From contig WGNB01000030.1 of the NCBI GenBank assembly GCA_016124795.1, positions 1-64,000 on the forward strand: a DNA stretch of 64,000 bases. Direction: 5' to 3'. The DNA is from Rhodopseudomonas sp. Lineage in GTDB: Bacteria > Pseudomonadota > Alphaproteobacteria > Rhizobiales > Xanthobacteraceae. The notes under the pieces are model-generated. The model was not told where the DNA came from, did not search any database, and worked only from the letters and a program-made list of their open reading frames with translations. Position numbers and translations under genes: made by a program. Below are positions 1 through 9,827 of this stretch, piece after piece (position 1 is the first letter of the stretch; each line of letters starts with the position of its first letter).

Positions 1-792
1 CGCCGAACCGCCGAGGCTGAAGTCGGACGTGGCGAGGCTCGCCGTCACCGTCGTCGCCGAAGCGACGTGGCTGCTGTTGTAGACGCCGGCGGTCTGCGTC
101 ACCGCCAGGTCGCTGGCGTTGACCAGACCCGACAGGCTGAAGTTGGCCGCCGTCAGCGCCGCGTCCGTCGTGCCGTCATAGGCCCTGGTCGGGTTGCCGA
201 TGATCGATGCGGTCAGGCTCACCGGCGTGATCGCGCCGGCGCCCGAGGCCGTCACCGGCAGCACGTAGTCGGTCAGCTGCGCCGCGCCGCCGAGGCTGAA
301 GTCGGACGTGGCGAGGCTCGCCGTCACCGTCGTCGCCGTGGCGACGTGGCTGCTGTTATACGCGCCCGCCGTCTGCGTCACCGACAGGTCATTGGCGTTA
401 ACCAGACCCGTCAGGCTGAAGTTGGCCGCGGTCAGCGCCGCGTCCGTCGTGCCGTCATAGGCCTTCGTCGGCGTGCCAATGATCGACGCGGTCAGGCTCA
501 CCGGCGTGATCGCGCCCGCGCCCGAAGCGGTTGCCGGCAACACATAATCGGTCAGCTGCGCCGAACCGCCGAGGCTGAAGTCGGACGTGGAGAGGCTAGC
601 GGTCACCGTCGTCGCCGTGGCGACGTGGCTGCTGTTGTAGGCGCCCGCCGTCTGCGTCACCGACAGGTCATTGGCGTTAACCAGACCCGACAGGCTGAAG
701 TTGGCCGCGGTCAGCGCCGCGTCCGTCGTGCCGTCATAGGCCTTCGTCGGCGTGCCAATGATCGACGCGGTCAGGCTCACCGGGGTAATCGT
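1..792 (-). repeat. 279-bp (93-codon) in-frame tandem repeats in the exoprotein gene
   Basis: The same 10-mer (cgaggctgaa) recurs at 12, 291 and 570, an exact 279-bp period. The units between are nearly identical at DNA level and each encodes one YDG-type domain (PVSLTASIIG..., KAYDGTTDAAL..., VNANDLSVTQTAG..., YNSSHVATATT...). The array has almost three units here and continues past base 1. Such uniformity suggests recent duplication or gene conversion, so copy number may vary between strains or be collapsed in assemblies. Confidence 0.92.
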
Positions 793-3700
793 ACCGGTAT
801 TGCCGCTCGCGGCGATCTGATAATTGCTGGCGAGGCCCGTTCCATCGGTCAGGGTCAGCGTGCCGACGGTCAAAGCCTGCGTGCCCGCCGATACATGCGA
901 ACTCGCCACCGAGCCGCTGCCGGTCAGGATCAACGTCTGTCCGCCGACCCCGGTGGAGATGGTGCCGCCGGCGCCAAAATCGGCCGCGGCGAAAATCGCG
1001 TTGCCGTCATAGGATTTGCTGCCATTGAGCGTCAGCACCACGGCAGCCGGCGTCACTGTCACCGAGCCCGAGCCGCCCGTCAGCGTGTAGTTCGAATTGC
1101 TCAACGTCAGCCCCGTCAGGCTCGACATCGCATAGGGCGTGGCGCTCGCATCGGCGCTCGACAGGACGTTCGTCGCGGTGCCGCTCACAGTGATCGTGTC
1201 GCCACCGACCGCATTGGTGACGCTCAGGATCGAACCGGCGACATCCGTCGTACCGTTATAACTCCGTGTGCCCGACAGGCTCACCGCCAGCGGATTGACC
1301 GTCAGCTTGCCGCTGCTAACAAGATTAGACCCGTCATACGAATAGAACGTATAGCCTCCGCCAATGCCGCTCGTCCCCAGCGTCCCACTGTCGACGACGT
1401 TGATCGTATAGCCACCGCCGATAACGCTCGCGTTCGCCGCCGTCCCCGTCGACGACAGAGTCGGCGCGCCAAAAATCCCGACGCTCGCGGCCGTATCGGT
1501 GAGGAAGGCGTTGGCGACGCCCTGGAAACCGGTGATGGTGTAATGGGATGATACATCGGACACGTCGCCGTAGGTCTTGGTCGCATCGGTCGACGTGATC
1601 GTCAGGACCGGCGTTTCACTGAAGACGTAACGGTTACCGCTAGGAACGTTGTAATATGGCAGGCCATCCGATGCAAATTCGAAAATGGCATGATTGCCGC
1701 TATCGAGATTGCCGAAAACGTCGCCGGCGACAGATGCGGAATAAACGATCCAGCGCCCGTTCGGGGCCGAGATCGCGTTCGAGCCGGCGTTATTGATGAA
1801 ATTCGTCGTCAGATCGAGAATGACCGCGTTGCCGGTGGCGGAAGACACGATCTGGCTGCCGCTGGCGAGCGTCAGCGAGTTGCCGATGAATGTGACCCCG
1901 CCATTGGCCGTCACCGTGCCATCGAGGGTCGGGTTCGCGGTGCCGCTATAGTACCGAAGGCTGCCGCCACCGAGGCTGATATCGCCGATGTGCGCCACGG
2001 AACCCGACAGATTGACGTTCGACGCGCTCGACGTGGTGCTGATCGCCAGACGATCGGCGGTGATATAGCCGGTGTTGCCGGAGACATCGCCCGCGGCCGA
2101 CAGCTGGAACGTCCCGGCCAGATTGACATTGGTGTCGATGCTGAAGCCGGATGCGGCCGTCGCGTTGACCACAAGGTTCTGATAGGTCGCCGCAATCCCG
2201 GACGAGCCGATCGCGGTAGTCAGATTGGCGTTGACCGTCGACAGCGCCGACGACGCCGTGGTGACGGTCAAGGCGTTGGCGTAAATGTTGAGGTTGGCAA
2301 TCGATCCGGAGGCGTTCTCCGCCAGCGCCGCACCGGCATTCGCGTCGACGGTATAAGCGATCAGCATCTTGCTGCCGTCGAGACTGCCGGCGGAAACCGA
2401 GAACTGATAACGGCCACCGCTGGTGGTGACGGAACCGAGGCTCACGCCATTGAGCAACGCATTGACGGTCACGCCGCTGCCGACCAGCGTCGCGCCGAGA
2501 TCGCTATAGACATAGCCGGACACGACCTGGAACTGCGGCACCGGAACGGTCGGCGGCGCCGTATTCGTCAGATATGGATAGGACGTGCCTTCCGAAATGC
2601 TCCACACCGAATTGAAATCGAACCCGCCATAGCTCGCCTGCGACAGCGCGTAATGACCGGCCGTCAGACTATTGCTTTGCAGCGCCGTCACGCCCGTGCA
2701 GGCCGAATCGCCGCACGCATTGCTTTGTCCGGTGCTATCGCGGTCGTAATAGGCGTTGGAAATCGTGCCGCCGCCGGCCGCACCGACAAGACCGCCCAGG
2801 TAAGTACTGCCCGGGTTGGGAGACCCGTCAATGACGGAGCCGGCCGCATAGCTGGTCGCGATCGACCCACCGGTCTGGCGGCCAACCAGACCACCAAGAT
2901 AGCTCGCTTGAACTCCGGTAACGGTGCCGGTCGCGTAAGTGTCGGTGAGCGACCCACTCGCGGTGAGTACACCCACCAACCCGCCACCCGCGGCCAAGTA
3001 ATTTGGCATCGATAGGTTAACGGCGCCGGACGCGAAACTCCTCGATACCGATGCACCATTACTGCCAACCAGACCACCAACCGTATCGCTCCCGGCGACC
3101 GCGCCAGTGGCATAGCTGTCCGCAATCGAACCATATTCGGTATTGCCGACGAGACCGCCGACCGCGCTGTTTCCAGTTACGGTGCCGGTCGCATAGCTGG
3201 ACGTAATCGAGTCAGTCTGGTTGTATAGATAGCCGCTCAGGTAGCCGACCAGCCCGCCGATCCAGTGGACATTCGGCCCGCCGGACACGTTGCCACTGGC
3301 ATAGCTGGAGGCGATCGAACCCATCGACCAGCCGACCAACCCGCCAACATCCTGATCGTAACCATAGACATCGCCGGTCGCATGGCTCGACGTGATTGAA
3401 ACGCCACCGCGGGCAAAGCCGACGAGACCGCCGACATAATTATTCGCATGAACCGAAGCGCTGGCGTAGCTGGATGAAATCGTCGTCGCACCTGAGGCGG
3501 CGCCGACGAGCGCGCCGACGTAGTAGTCGCCGGTCACCTGGCCACCGACCAGTCCGACATTGGAAATCGTCGCATCGGTTGCATAACCGAACAGACCGAC
3601 ATAGCCCGAATTGAGCGCCATATTGCCGGTGAAGCGGTTGATCGTCAGACCGCTGATGGTGTGACCGAGACCGTTGAACGAGCCGGTGAAACCGTTGCCG

Positions 3701-6700
3701 CCGTTAAGGATATTCCCGACGCTGTCGCTGCCGATCGGTACGAAGCCGGCGGAGGTCCACATGCCGGACGGATTCGTAGCGCCATCCGTGCCACTGGCGT
3801 CGATATTCGCCGCCAGCGTGTAGCTCGCGGTCGGGTCGAGCGCCATCAACTGAAGCTGATGCGCGTTGGTGATCGTCGTCGAGTATTCGTTACGCAGGAA
3901 CGGCCGCGTCTGGCCGTCGATCATGGTCCACGTATTGGTGAAGTCGAAGCCGCTGTAGCTTGCTTGCGTGAAGGCGTAGTTAGCCGCGTTCGAATCGGCG
4001 CTTTGCAGAGCGGTGATGCCGGAGGGCGTGGACGCTCCGCTGATGGCCGAGCTCTGGCCCGTCGTCGTCGTGTCCCAATAGACGCCGTTGTAGGTCCCGG
4101 CGATGCCGATCTGCCCGAGGACGCCACCGGTAGTCGTGCCCGTCACCGCGCCGGAACTCCAGACATTGCTCAGTTGGAGCAAGGACTGGTATCCGCCATA
4201 AACGTCGGCGCCGCCGATCAATCCACCGACTGTGCTGCCGTTCACGGAACCTGTTGCGTAAGAATTTGAAATCGTCAGCGTCGACTGGCCATTGATGTTG
4301 CCGTAACCGACGAGACCACCGGCAAAACTATAGGCGGCGTGAACCGAGCCACTCGCGTAGCTGTTCGAGATGGTGATGCCCTGCATATCGCCAACCAGGC
4401 CGCCAACACTGTTGCCGCCGGAGACTGTCGCGCTGCTGGATGAATTGGCGATCGTGCTGAGGTAACCCGAATATCCGATAAGACCGCCGGTACCATAGGC
4501 AGTCGATGACGCCGCGCCGGTCACAATGCCGGACACCGACGCTCCGCTGATCGCACCGCGACTAAAACCGGCCAGCCCGCCAACGTCGGCGTGCCCCGTC
4601 ACCGAGACATCGGTCAAAACGATGTTGGAGACCGTCGCCCCGAAATCCACGTTGCTAAAAAGTCCGACATAGTCGGTCGACGGGCGATAGATCGTCAGAT
4701 CGCTGACGACGTGACCCAGGCCGTTGAAGTTGCCGGTGAAAGTTCCAAGCGGTGCAAAGCCGGCGCCATTGTTCCACGCCGCGGTGGCCGAGGCGTCGAT
4801 ATCGCTAATCAGCAGATAATTACCGGACAGATTGTTGCTGATGGCCTGAAGTTGATTGACGTTGGAAATCGGCTGGTAGAGGCGCGTGCTGTCGCTGGCG
4901 AGAAAAACCGGGCCCGGATTGATGCCGAGATAAGGCGTCGTCTGGTTGTTCTGATTTGCCCAGACCCCGGCGTTGGAATTGAGCGCGGCCAATACGTTTG
5001 CCGAGGACAGAACCGCGGTGGTCACACCATTGATTTGGCCGCCCTGGCCATAGTTGTCGGCGCCGATCGCCGATAGACCTCTATTGGTGTCGGTGTCCCA
5101 ATAGCTGTTCGTGAAACTACCGGCGCCCCCATACGTGTAGCCGATCAATCCTCCCGCAGGCCCCGGTGAGGAGACCCCTCCCGTGGCATAGACCGAGCTG
5201 AAGTTGGCACCAATGCTAGCACCCACCAACCCGCCGGCGCCGTATTCTGTGGCCGTTGCCGTACCGGTCGCATAGGAATTACTGACGGTGCCTGACGCGG
5301 CGCCCACCAGGCCACCAACATCATCAGCGCCAATCACCGCGCCGGTCGCAAAGGATTGATCGATCAATCCAACAAGTACACCGACAAGCCCTCCATAATT
5401 GGCATCGCTGTTCGTGGTGGCCGTGACAGCGCCCGTCGCAAAAGTCTTGCTGATTGTACCGTCGGCTTCGCCAACCAATCCGCCGACATTTTGCTGACCG
5501 CTGACGGCGCCGGTCGCGTAAGAGCTCGTGATCGTGGGAGTAGTGTTTATATACGGCCCGCCGTTGCTTCCCACCAGACCGCCCACGTAAACGCGACCGC
5601 TGACCGAGCCGGTGGCATAAGCATTGCTGATCGCGCCGTCGGACTGGGAGCCGACGAGCGCACCTGTGTAGTCCTGACCGGTCACAGAGCCGCCGACGAG
5701 ACCGACATTGGCGATCGTCCCATTGGACCAGCCAAAGAGTCCGACATAATCGGCAGTCGGCCGATTGATCGTCAGGCCGGAGATGATGTGGCCTTGTCCG
5801 TCGAAGTTACCGTCGAAGCTGCTGTAATATCCGTCCACCAAATGTCCGGCGCCATCGGTCGCGAGCGGCACAAATCCCGCCCCATTATTCCAGTTCGCCG
5901 TCCCGCTGGCGTCAATGTCGTTGGCCAGTTGCCAATAGCCCGCCATCCCGGTCACCGACGTGCCGATGCCTTGCAAGCCATAGACGTCGCTCACCTGATA
6001 GGGCGCCGCGCTCGATCCATCGCCGCCGGTCACGCGCAGGAACGAGCCGCCGGTTACGGAGAAATTCGTCGCGGAGAAAGCCGGCAGCATGCCGGTGTTC
6101 TGCACCCAGTCGCCGCTCTGCTGCACATAGGAACCGACATTCACCGCCGCGGTCGCACCGAGCGTACCGGTGCCATTGAGTTTCAACGTGCCGGACTGCG
6201 ATACGGCCTGATCGATATTGAAACTCGAGCCGGTGACATCGATGACCAGGCTCGGATAGGACGCCATGAAGCCGGACGCGCCGATGCCAGTTGTCAAATT
6301 GGCATAGACCGTCGACAGCGCGGAAGAGGACGTGGTGACGGCCAGAGCGTTGCCGTAAATATTCAGATTGGAGACCGAACCGGATGCGTTTTCGGCCAGC
6401 GCCGCACCGCCGGTCGCACCTGTCGTGTAGGTAATGAGCATCTTGCTGCCGTCGAGCGAGCCGGCGGCGAACGAGAACTGGTAATAGCCATTGCTGGTTG
6501 TCGTCAGCCCAAGGCTGACACCGTTAAGCAGCGCATTGACGATGGTGCCGTCGCCGGCAAATGTCGTACCGAGATCGCTATAGACATGGCCGGTAATTAA
6601 CGTCGACGGCGTCGACGCGACCTGCCACGCGAGGGTTGGACGCGATGTGCCCTCGACAATAGCCCATGTATTTGTGAAGTCGAATCCACTGTAACTGGAT

Positions 6701-9672
6701 TGGGAGTAGGCATATTTGGCGCCAGTCGGATCGCTGCTTTGCAACGCGACAGTGCCGGCGCAGGTCGATCTGTCGCCGCATGCGGAAGTCTGTCCGGTCG
6801 ACGTCGTATCCCAATAGGCGCGCGCGACCGTCGCACTTGTGTCGCTAGAACCGAAAAGACCGCCGACAGAACCGCCACCGCTTACCGCCCCGCTGGCATA
6901 AACGCGGCGGATCGTGCTGCCGTACGTAAACGAGCCGATGAGGCCACCAATGTCAAAACCACCGCTGACATTGCCTGTTGCGTAGGAATCGCTGATCGTC
7001 CCACCAACGGCATTATGACCGACCAGGCCTCCGACACTCCCGGCGCCGGCGACAGTCGCGATGGAATAGCTATTTGAAATCGTACCGGAATTCCACCCAA
7101 CGAGGCCACCCGTATTGTCATCTACGTTAGCGGTGACCGTACCGCTGCTGTAACTATTCGTTATCGTTCCGTAATTCGACCCGGCAAGCCCACCCGTGCT
7201 GCCCGTTCCGGAATTAGCGCCAGAAGAAGTCTCAACAATCGTCCCATTGGAAGAACTGTTCGAGATAGTACCGTAGTTTCTGCCTACGAGACCGGCGGCC
7301 CAGGCTGTGGCAAGAACGTGAGCATTAACGATGTTGACGTTCGAAATTTGTCCCCGGGAATAGCCAAAAAGTCCGCCGTAATTCACGTCAGGAAGATTGA
7401 CGGTGAGGCCATTGATGGAATGCCCCAAGCCATCGAATTGTCCAGTAAAGCCAAGAAGCGAACTGCTCGAAGTGTTGGTGTCAAAGGCACTGCCATTCCA
7501 CACGCCGCCTGCGCCATCGGTGCCGATCGACACGAAGCCGGCGCCGCTATTCCACGATGACGTCACACTGGCATCGATATCGCGACCGAGAGCGTAGACT
7601 CCGGTCAAATTGTTCCGGATGTTCTGTAAGTCAAATACCGTATTCACGAGCATATAGCTGGTGAGCGAAGCGCCGCCGGTGACGTTACCGGAATAATTGG
7701 TTTGGCTCCCGGAGCTATATTTCACCGTGTTGACGGTGACATTGCTGCCCGTCGGATTGTAATAAAACGCCACCGCGCCGGACGTCGAAATCGTATTGCC
7801 AACCCCGAACGTAACGGTGCCCGTTCCCGTTCCGCTGTTGTCGGCGCGTAAAGTGACGGCTGCCCCGGCCGTGTTGGTCACGTTGGCGTTGACCGCGATG
7901 TTGCGATAGGCATCGAGCGTCAGGCTGTTACCGCTCGACCAGGTCACATCGTTCGCGACCGTGATATCGCCGGCCTGCGCACCCGCGGATCCCACGCCGC
8001 CGGTGGTGACGATGACATTGCCGGACGCGAGCGCGGCCTGAAGCGTCGCGACGCTGAGGACCGAACTGTCGGCGCCCGCGGTATAGGTGCCGCCGCTGGC
8101 GGTGACGCCGCTATCCGATCCGCTGGAGATCGTGATGTTTTCGGGATCGAGCAGCAAGGTGCCCGCCCCGGCCGTGCCGGCAAGGTCAACGGTGCCGGTG
8201 AAATCGAGCAAGCGATGGCCCGACACTTCGGCGAAGCCGCCCTGACCGTTGATGCCGGTCACATCGAGCGCGCCGGCGAACGTCGTCTGATCGTTCGACC
8301 AGACCACGATATGGCCGCCGTCGCCGTTCGTGCCGCTGGCATTGAGCGTCGCACCGGCATCAATGGTCGTGGTCAGCGCATTCTTGACCGGCGTGATCGA
8401 GAAATTCGAGGCGGCGTTTGCGCCGCCCTGGTAGTCGCCGCCGATCAGCAGCGTGCCGCCGGTCGTGCCACTGGCATCGACCTTGGCGCTGCCGCCCAGC
8501 GTGACCTGATCGGCGGTGAGGATGACGACGCCGCCCTCGCTGCCATTCCCTTTGGCCGAGACCGTACCGTCGACTTCGACCGACTGATCGCCGACGACGG
8601 TGACGCTGCCGCCCTTGCCGCCATTCTTGCCGCCATTCGCCGAAACGCGACCGGTCAGGTTCACGTCCGCGCCGGTGACGACGATGCTGCCGCCGCTCCG
8701 GCCGTGCCGGCCGTTGGCGCGCACCCGACCGGCGATCCGCACGCGGCCGCCAGCGCCGCCACCGATGATGATCCGGCCATTATGGCCGCTGACGCTACGG
8801 GCGCTGATCGATCCCGGCACATTGACCGCGTCGCGCAACAGCCCGGCCGCCGTCGCCGCGCTCAGCGACACCAGCCCGCCATCGGCAACGATCTTGCCGC
8901 GGTTCGACACCAGCGTCTGCCCGTCGGCGCCAACGATCTTGCCGAGATCCTTGGTCGGCACCGCCACCGACATGAAGCCGTCGCCGGCGAGATCGAGTGT
9001 AATCAGTTCGCCGCTGCCGAGCGCCACCTTGCCGAGCCGCGCGGTGATGACGCCGTCATTGGCGACCTGACCGCCGAGCAAGGCGGCAAAGCCGCCATCC
9101 GACACATTGATGCGGCCGGCATTGGTCACCGCCAGCGAATTGCCGTTGCCGGAGAACTTGTAGTTTCCGGCCATGAAATCGTCGTTCTTGATATCGAGGG
9201 TCGAGGCCGCGAAGGAACCGACATTGACGACGCCATCCTTGGTGATCGCGACGCCGTTCGGGTTGACCAGCAGCACGGTGCCGGGCGCATTGATGGTGCC
9301 GGCGATCGACGACGGCGTATTGCCGGTGACGCGGTTCAAGGTCGCCGACGACGCGCTCGGCTGATTGAAATTGACGGTGCCGCCGGCGCCGACCGAAAAC
9401 GAGTTCCAGTTGATGATGGCGCGATCGGACGACTGGTTGACGTTCAGCGTGGAGCTGTTGGGCGAACTGATGCTGGCGCTGCCGGCCGCGACCGAGCCGC
9501 CAGTTGGAAGCTGCTGCGCCTGAACGAGCACCGGCGCGACGGTAAACACGACAATGGAGAGGATGCTGATGGCGCGATCGACCATCAGCGCGGCGTTGCG
9601 AAAGCTGAATCGCGGTCCTTTCGACAGCAATCGCCATACGGACCCGCAATATTGTTCCAGTATTTTACGCAT
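1..9672 (-). CDS. TpsA-type giant exoprotein (filamentous haemagglutinin-like, GLUG and YDG/MBG repeats), 3' end outside window
   Basis: One reading frame runs from the ATG at 9672 to base 1 (3,224 codons); no stop was met wherever I translated it, and the C-terminus lies beyond the left edge. Residues 1-52 form an extended signal peptide, with a hydrophobic stretch near 35-50 ending VQA before QQLP. Residues 53 to about 310 look like the TPS secretion domain (haemagglutination activity family), with the NPNG motif at 137-140. A Gly-rich beta-helix follows. GLUG-type repeats (GGLVG, then SNSYATG-like) fill roughly residues 760-1000 and 1270-2330. An MBG-like stretch starts near 2690 and YDG repeats (KAYDGTTDA) follow to the edge. 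By family knowledge this is a large surface or secreted adhesin exported by a TpsB pore; no tpsB is in the window. An in-frame TAA at 9703-9705 limits upstream starts. The ribosome-binding site is weak. Confidence 0.9.
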   Translation of the reverse strand, partial: MRKILEQYCGSVWRLLSKGPRFSFRNAALMVDRAISILSIVVFTVAPVLVQAQQLPTGGSVAAGSASISSPNSSTLNVNQSSDRAIINWNSFSVGAGGTVNFNQPSASSATLNRVTGNTPSSIAGTINAPGTVLLVNPNGVAITKDGVVNVGSFAASTLDIKNDDFMAGNYKFSGNGNSLAVTNAGRINVSDGGFAALLGGQVANDGVITARLGKVALGSGELITLDLAGDGFMSVAVPTKDLGKIVGADGQTLVSNRGKIVADGGLVSLSAATAAGLLRDAVNVPGSISARSVSGHNGRIIIGGGAGGRVRIAGRVRANGRHGRSGGSIVVTGADVNLTGRVSANGGKNGGKGGSVTVVGDQSVEVDGTVSAKGNGSEGGVVILTADQVTLGGSAKVDASGTTGGTLLIGGDYQGGANAASNFSITPVKNALTTTIDAGATLNASGTNGDGGHIVVWSNDQTTFAGALDVTGINGQGGFAEVSGHRLLDFTGTVDLAGTAGAGTLLLDPENITISSGSDSGVTASGGTYTAGADSSVLSVATLQAALASGNVIVTTGGVGSAGAQAGDITVANDVTWSSGNSLTLDAYRNIAVNANVTNTAGAAVTLRADNSGTGTGTVTFGVGNTISTSGAVAFYYNPTGSNVTVNTVKYSSGSQTNYSGNVTGGASLTSYMLVNTVFDLQNIRNNLTGVYALGRDIDASVTSSWNSGAGFVSIGTDGAGGVWNGSAFDTNTSSSSLLGFTGQFDGLGHSINGLTVNLPDVNYGGLFGYSRGQISNVNIVNAHVLATAWAAGLVGRNYGTISNSSSNGTIVETSSGANSGTGSTGGLAGSNYGTITNSYSSGTVTANVDDNTGGLVGWNSGTISNSYSIATVAGAGSVGGLVGHNAVGGTISDSYATGNVSGGFDIGGLIGSFTYGSTIRRVYASGAVSGGGSVGGLFGSSDTSATVARAYWDTTSTGQTSACGDRSTCAGTVALQSSDPTGAKYAYSQSSYSGFDFTNTWAIVEGTSRPTLAWQVASTPSTLITGHVYSDLGTTFAGDGTIVNALLNGVSLGLTTTSNGYYQFSFAAGSLDGSKMLITYTTGATGGAALAENASGSVSNLNIYGNALAVTTSSSALSTVYANLTTGIGASGFMASYPSLVIDVTGSSFNIDQAVSQSGTLKLNGTGTLGATAAVNVGSYVQQSGDWVQNTGMLPAFSATNFSVTGGSFLRVTGGDGSSAAPYQVSDVYGLQGIGTSVTGMAGYWQLANDIDASGTANWNNGAGFVPLATDGAGHLVDGYYSSFDGNFDGQGHIISGLTINRPTADYVGLFGWSNGTIANVGLVGGSVTGQDYTGALVGSQSDGAISNAYATGSVSGRVYVGGLVGSNGGPYINTTPTITSSYATGAVSGQQNVGGLVGEADGTISKTFATGAVTATTNSDANYGGLVGVLVGLIDQSFATGAVIGADDVGGLVGAASGTVSNSYATGTATATEYGAGGLVGASIGANFSSVYATGGVSSPGPAGGLIGYTYGGAGSFTNSYWDTDTNRGLSAIGADNYGQGGQINGVTTAVLSSANVLAALNSNAGVWANQNNQTTPYLGINPGPVFLASDSTRLYQPISNVNQLQAISNNLSGNYLLISDIDASATAAWNNGAGFAPLGTFTGNFNGLGHVVSDLTIYRPSTDYVGLFSNVDFGATVSNIVLTDVSVTGHADVGGLAGFSRGAISGASVSGIVTGAASSTAYGTGGLIGYSGYLSTIANSSSSATVSGGNSVGGLVGDMQGITISNSYASGSVHAAYSFAGGLVGYGNINGQSTLTISNSYATGSVNGSTVGGLIGGADVYGGYQSLLQLSNVWSSGAVTGTTTGGVLGQIGIAGTYNGVYWDTTTTGQSSAISGASTPSGITALQSADSNAANYAFTQASYSGFDFTNTWTMIDGQTRPFLRNEYSTTITNAHQLQLMALDPTASYTLAANIDASGTDGATNPSGMWTSAGFVPIGSDSVGNILNGGNGFTGSFNGLGHTISGLTINRFTGNMALNSGYVGLFGYATDATISNVGLVGGQVTGDYYVGALVGAASGATTISSSYASASVHANNYVGGLVGFARGGVSITSSHATGDVYGYDQDVGGLVGWSMGSIASSYASGNVSGGPNVHWIGGLVGYLSGYLYNQTDSITSSYATGTVTGNSAVGGLVGNTEYGSIADSYATGAVAGSDTVGGLVGSNGASVSRSFASGAVNLSMPNYLAAGGGLVGVLTASGSLTDTYATGTVTGVQASYLGGLVGRQTGGSIATSYAAGSVIDGSPNPGSTYLGGLVGAAGGGTISNAYYDRDSTGQSNACGDSACTGVTALQSNSLTAGHYALSQASYGGFDFNSVWSISEGTSYPYLTNTAPPTVPVPQFQVVSGYVYSDLGATLVGSGVTVNALLNGVSLGSVTTSGGRYQFSVSAGSLDGSKMLIAYTVDANAGAALAENASGSIANLNIYANALTVTTASSALSTVNANLTTAIGSSGIAATYQNLVVNATAASGFSIDTNVNLAGTFQLSAAGDVSGNTGYITADRLAISTTSSASNVNLSGSVAHIGDISLGGGSLRYYSGTANPTLDGTVTANGGVTFIGNSLTLASGSQIVSSATGNAVILDLTTNFINNAGSNAISAPNGRWIVYSASVAGDVFGNLDSGNHAIFEFASDGLPYYNVPSGNRYVFSETPVLTITSTDATKTYGDVSDVSSHYTITGFQGVANAFLTDTAASVGIFGAPTLSSTGTAANASVIGGGYTINVVDSGTLGTSGIGGGYTFYSYDGSNLVSSGKLTVNPLAVSLSGTRSYNGTTDVAGSILSVTNAVGGDTITVSGTATNVLSSADASATPYAMSSLTGLTLSNSNYTLTGGSGSVTVTPAAVVLTLNGSKSYDGNAIFAAADFGAGGTISTGVGGQTLILTGSGSVASSHVSAGTQALTVGTLTLTDGTGLASNYQIAASGNTGTITPVSLTASIIGTPTKAYDGTTDAALTAANFSLSGLVNANDLSVTQTAGAYNSSHVATATTVTASLSTSDFSLGGSAQLTDYVLPATASGAGAITPVSLTASIIGTPTKAYDGTTDAALTAANFSLTGLVNANDLSVTQTAGAYNSSHVATATTVTASLATSDFSLGGAAQLTDYVLPVTASGAGAITPVSLTASIIGNPTRAYDGTTDAALTAANFSLSGLVNASDLAVTQTAGVYNSSHVASATTVTASLATSDFSLGGSA
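2134..2520 (-). repeat. Internal segmental duplication in exoprotein gene, copy B
   Basis: This stretch encodes a module beginning SGYVYSDLG, containing LLNGVSLGS and SLDGSKMLI, and ending with a SALSTVNANLTT-like segment. The same module in the same order is found at 6210-6594. It follows the second GLUG block in the protein, as the other copy follows the first, so a GLUG-plus-linker unit appears to have been duplicated. Confidence 0.8.
6210..6594 (-). repeat. Internal segmental duplication in exoprotein gene, copy A
   Basis: Counterpart of the module at 2134-2520: TGHVYSDLG, then LLNGVSLGL, then SLDGSKMLI, then AALAENASGS, then SALSTVYANLTT. It directly follows the first GLUG block, whose last repeat ends in a GFDFTNTWAI-type segment. 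The two copies are similar but clearly diverged, so this duplication is older than the 279-bp tandem array. Confidence 0.8.
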
Positions 9673-9827
9673 TTCCAGACCCACGAGCCGCGTGCTAAAA
9701 AGTTAACGCTTCGTTACCGCACGTCATTTCTGGAAGGAGCGTCATCGCGGGGGAAATAGAAATAACGTATAGGCCCAATTCACGTCGCCAATAGTCCCGG
9801 CGAATCGACACAAGTATCTGAATTATA
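9673..9827. promoter_or_regulatory. Divergent intergenic region between exoprotein gene and LysR gene, with a near-CtrA site
   Basis: These 155 bases must hold the promoters of both divergent genes. At 9703-9717 the sequence is TTAA-N7-TTAC, one base from the CtrA consensus TTAA-N7-TTAA. By LysR family habit the neighbouring regulator may bind here, but I could not point to a convincing T-N11-A operator with dyad symmetry. No strong -35/-10 pair is evident. Confidence 0.4.

Noticed and set aside
67-9759. Several long plus-strand frames (67-1551, 1690-3015, 5356-6600, 8215-9759)
   Set aside because: They are antisense to the continuous adhesin frame and have Arg/Ala-rich, non-protein-like composition. 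The minus-strand frame gives clear TPS, GLUG and YDG signatures.
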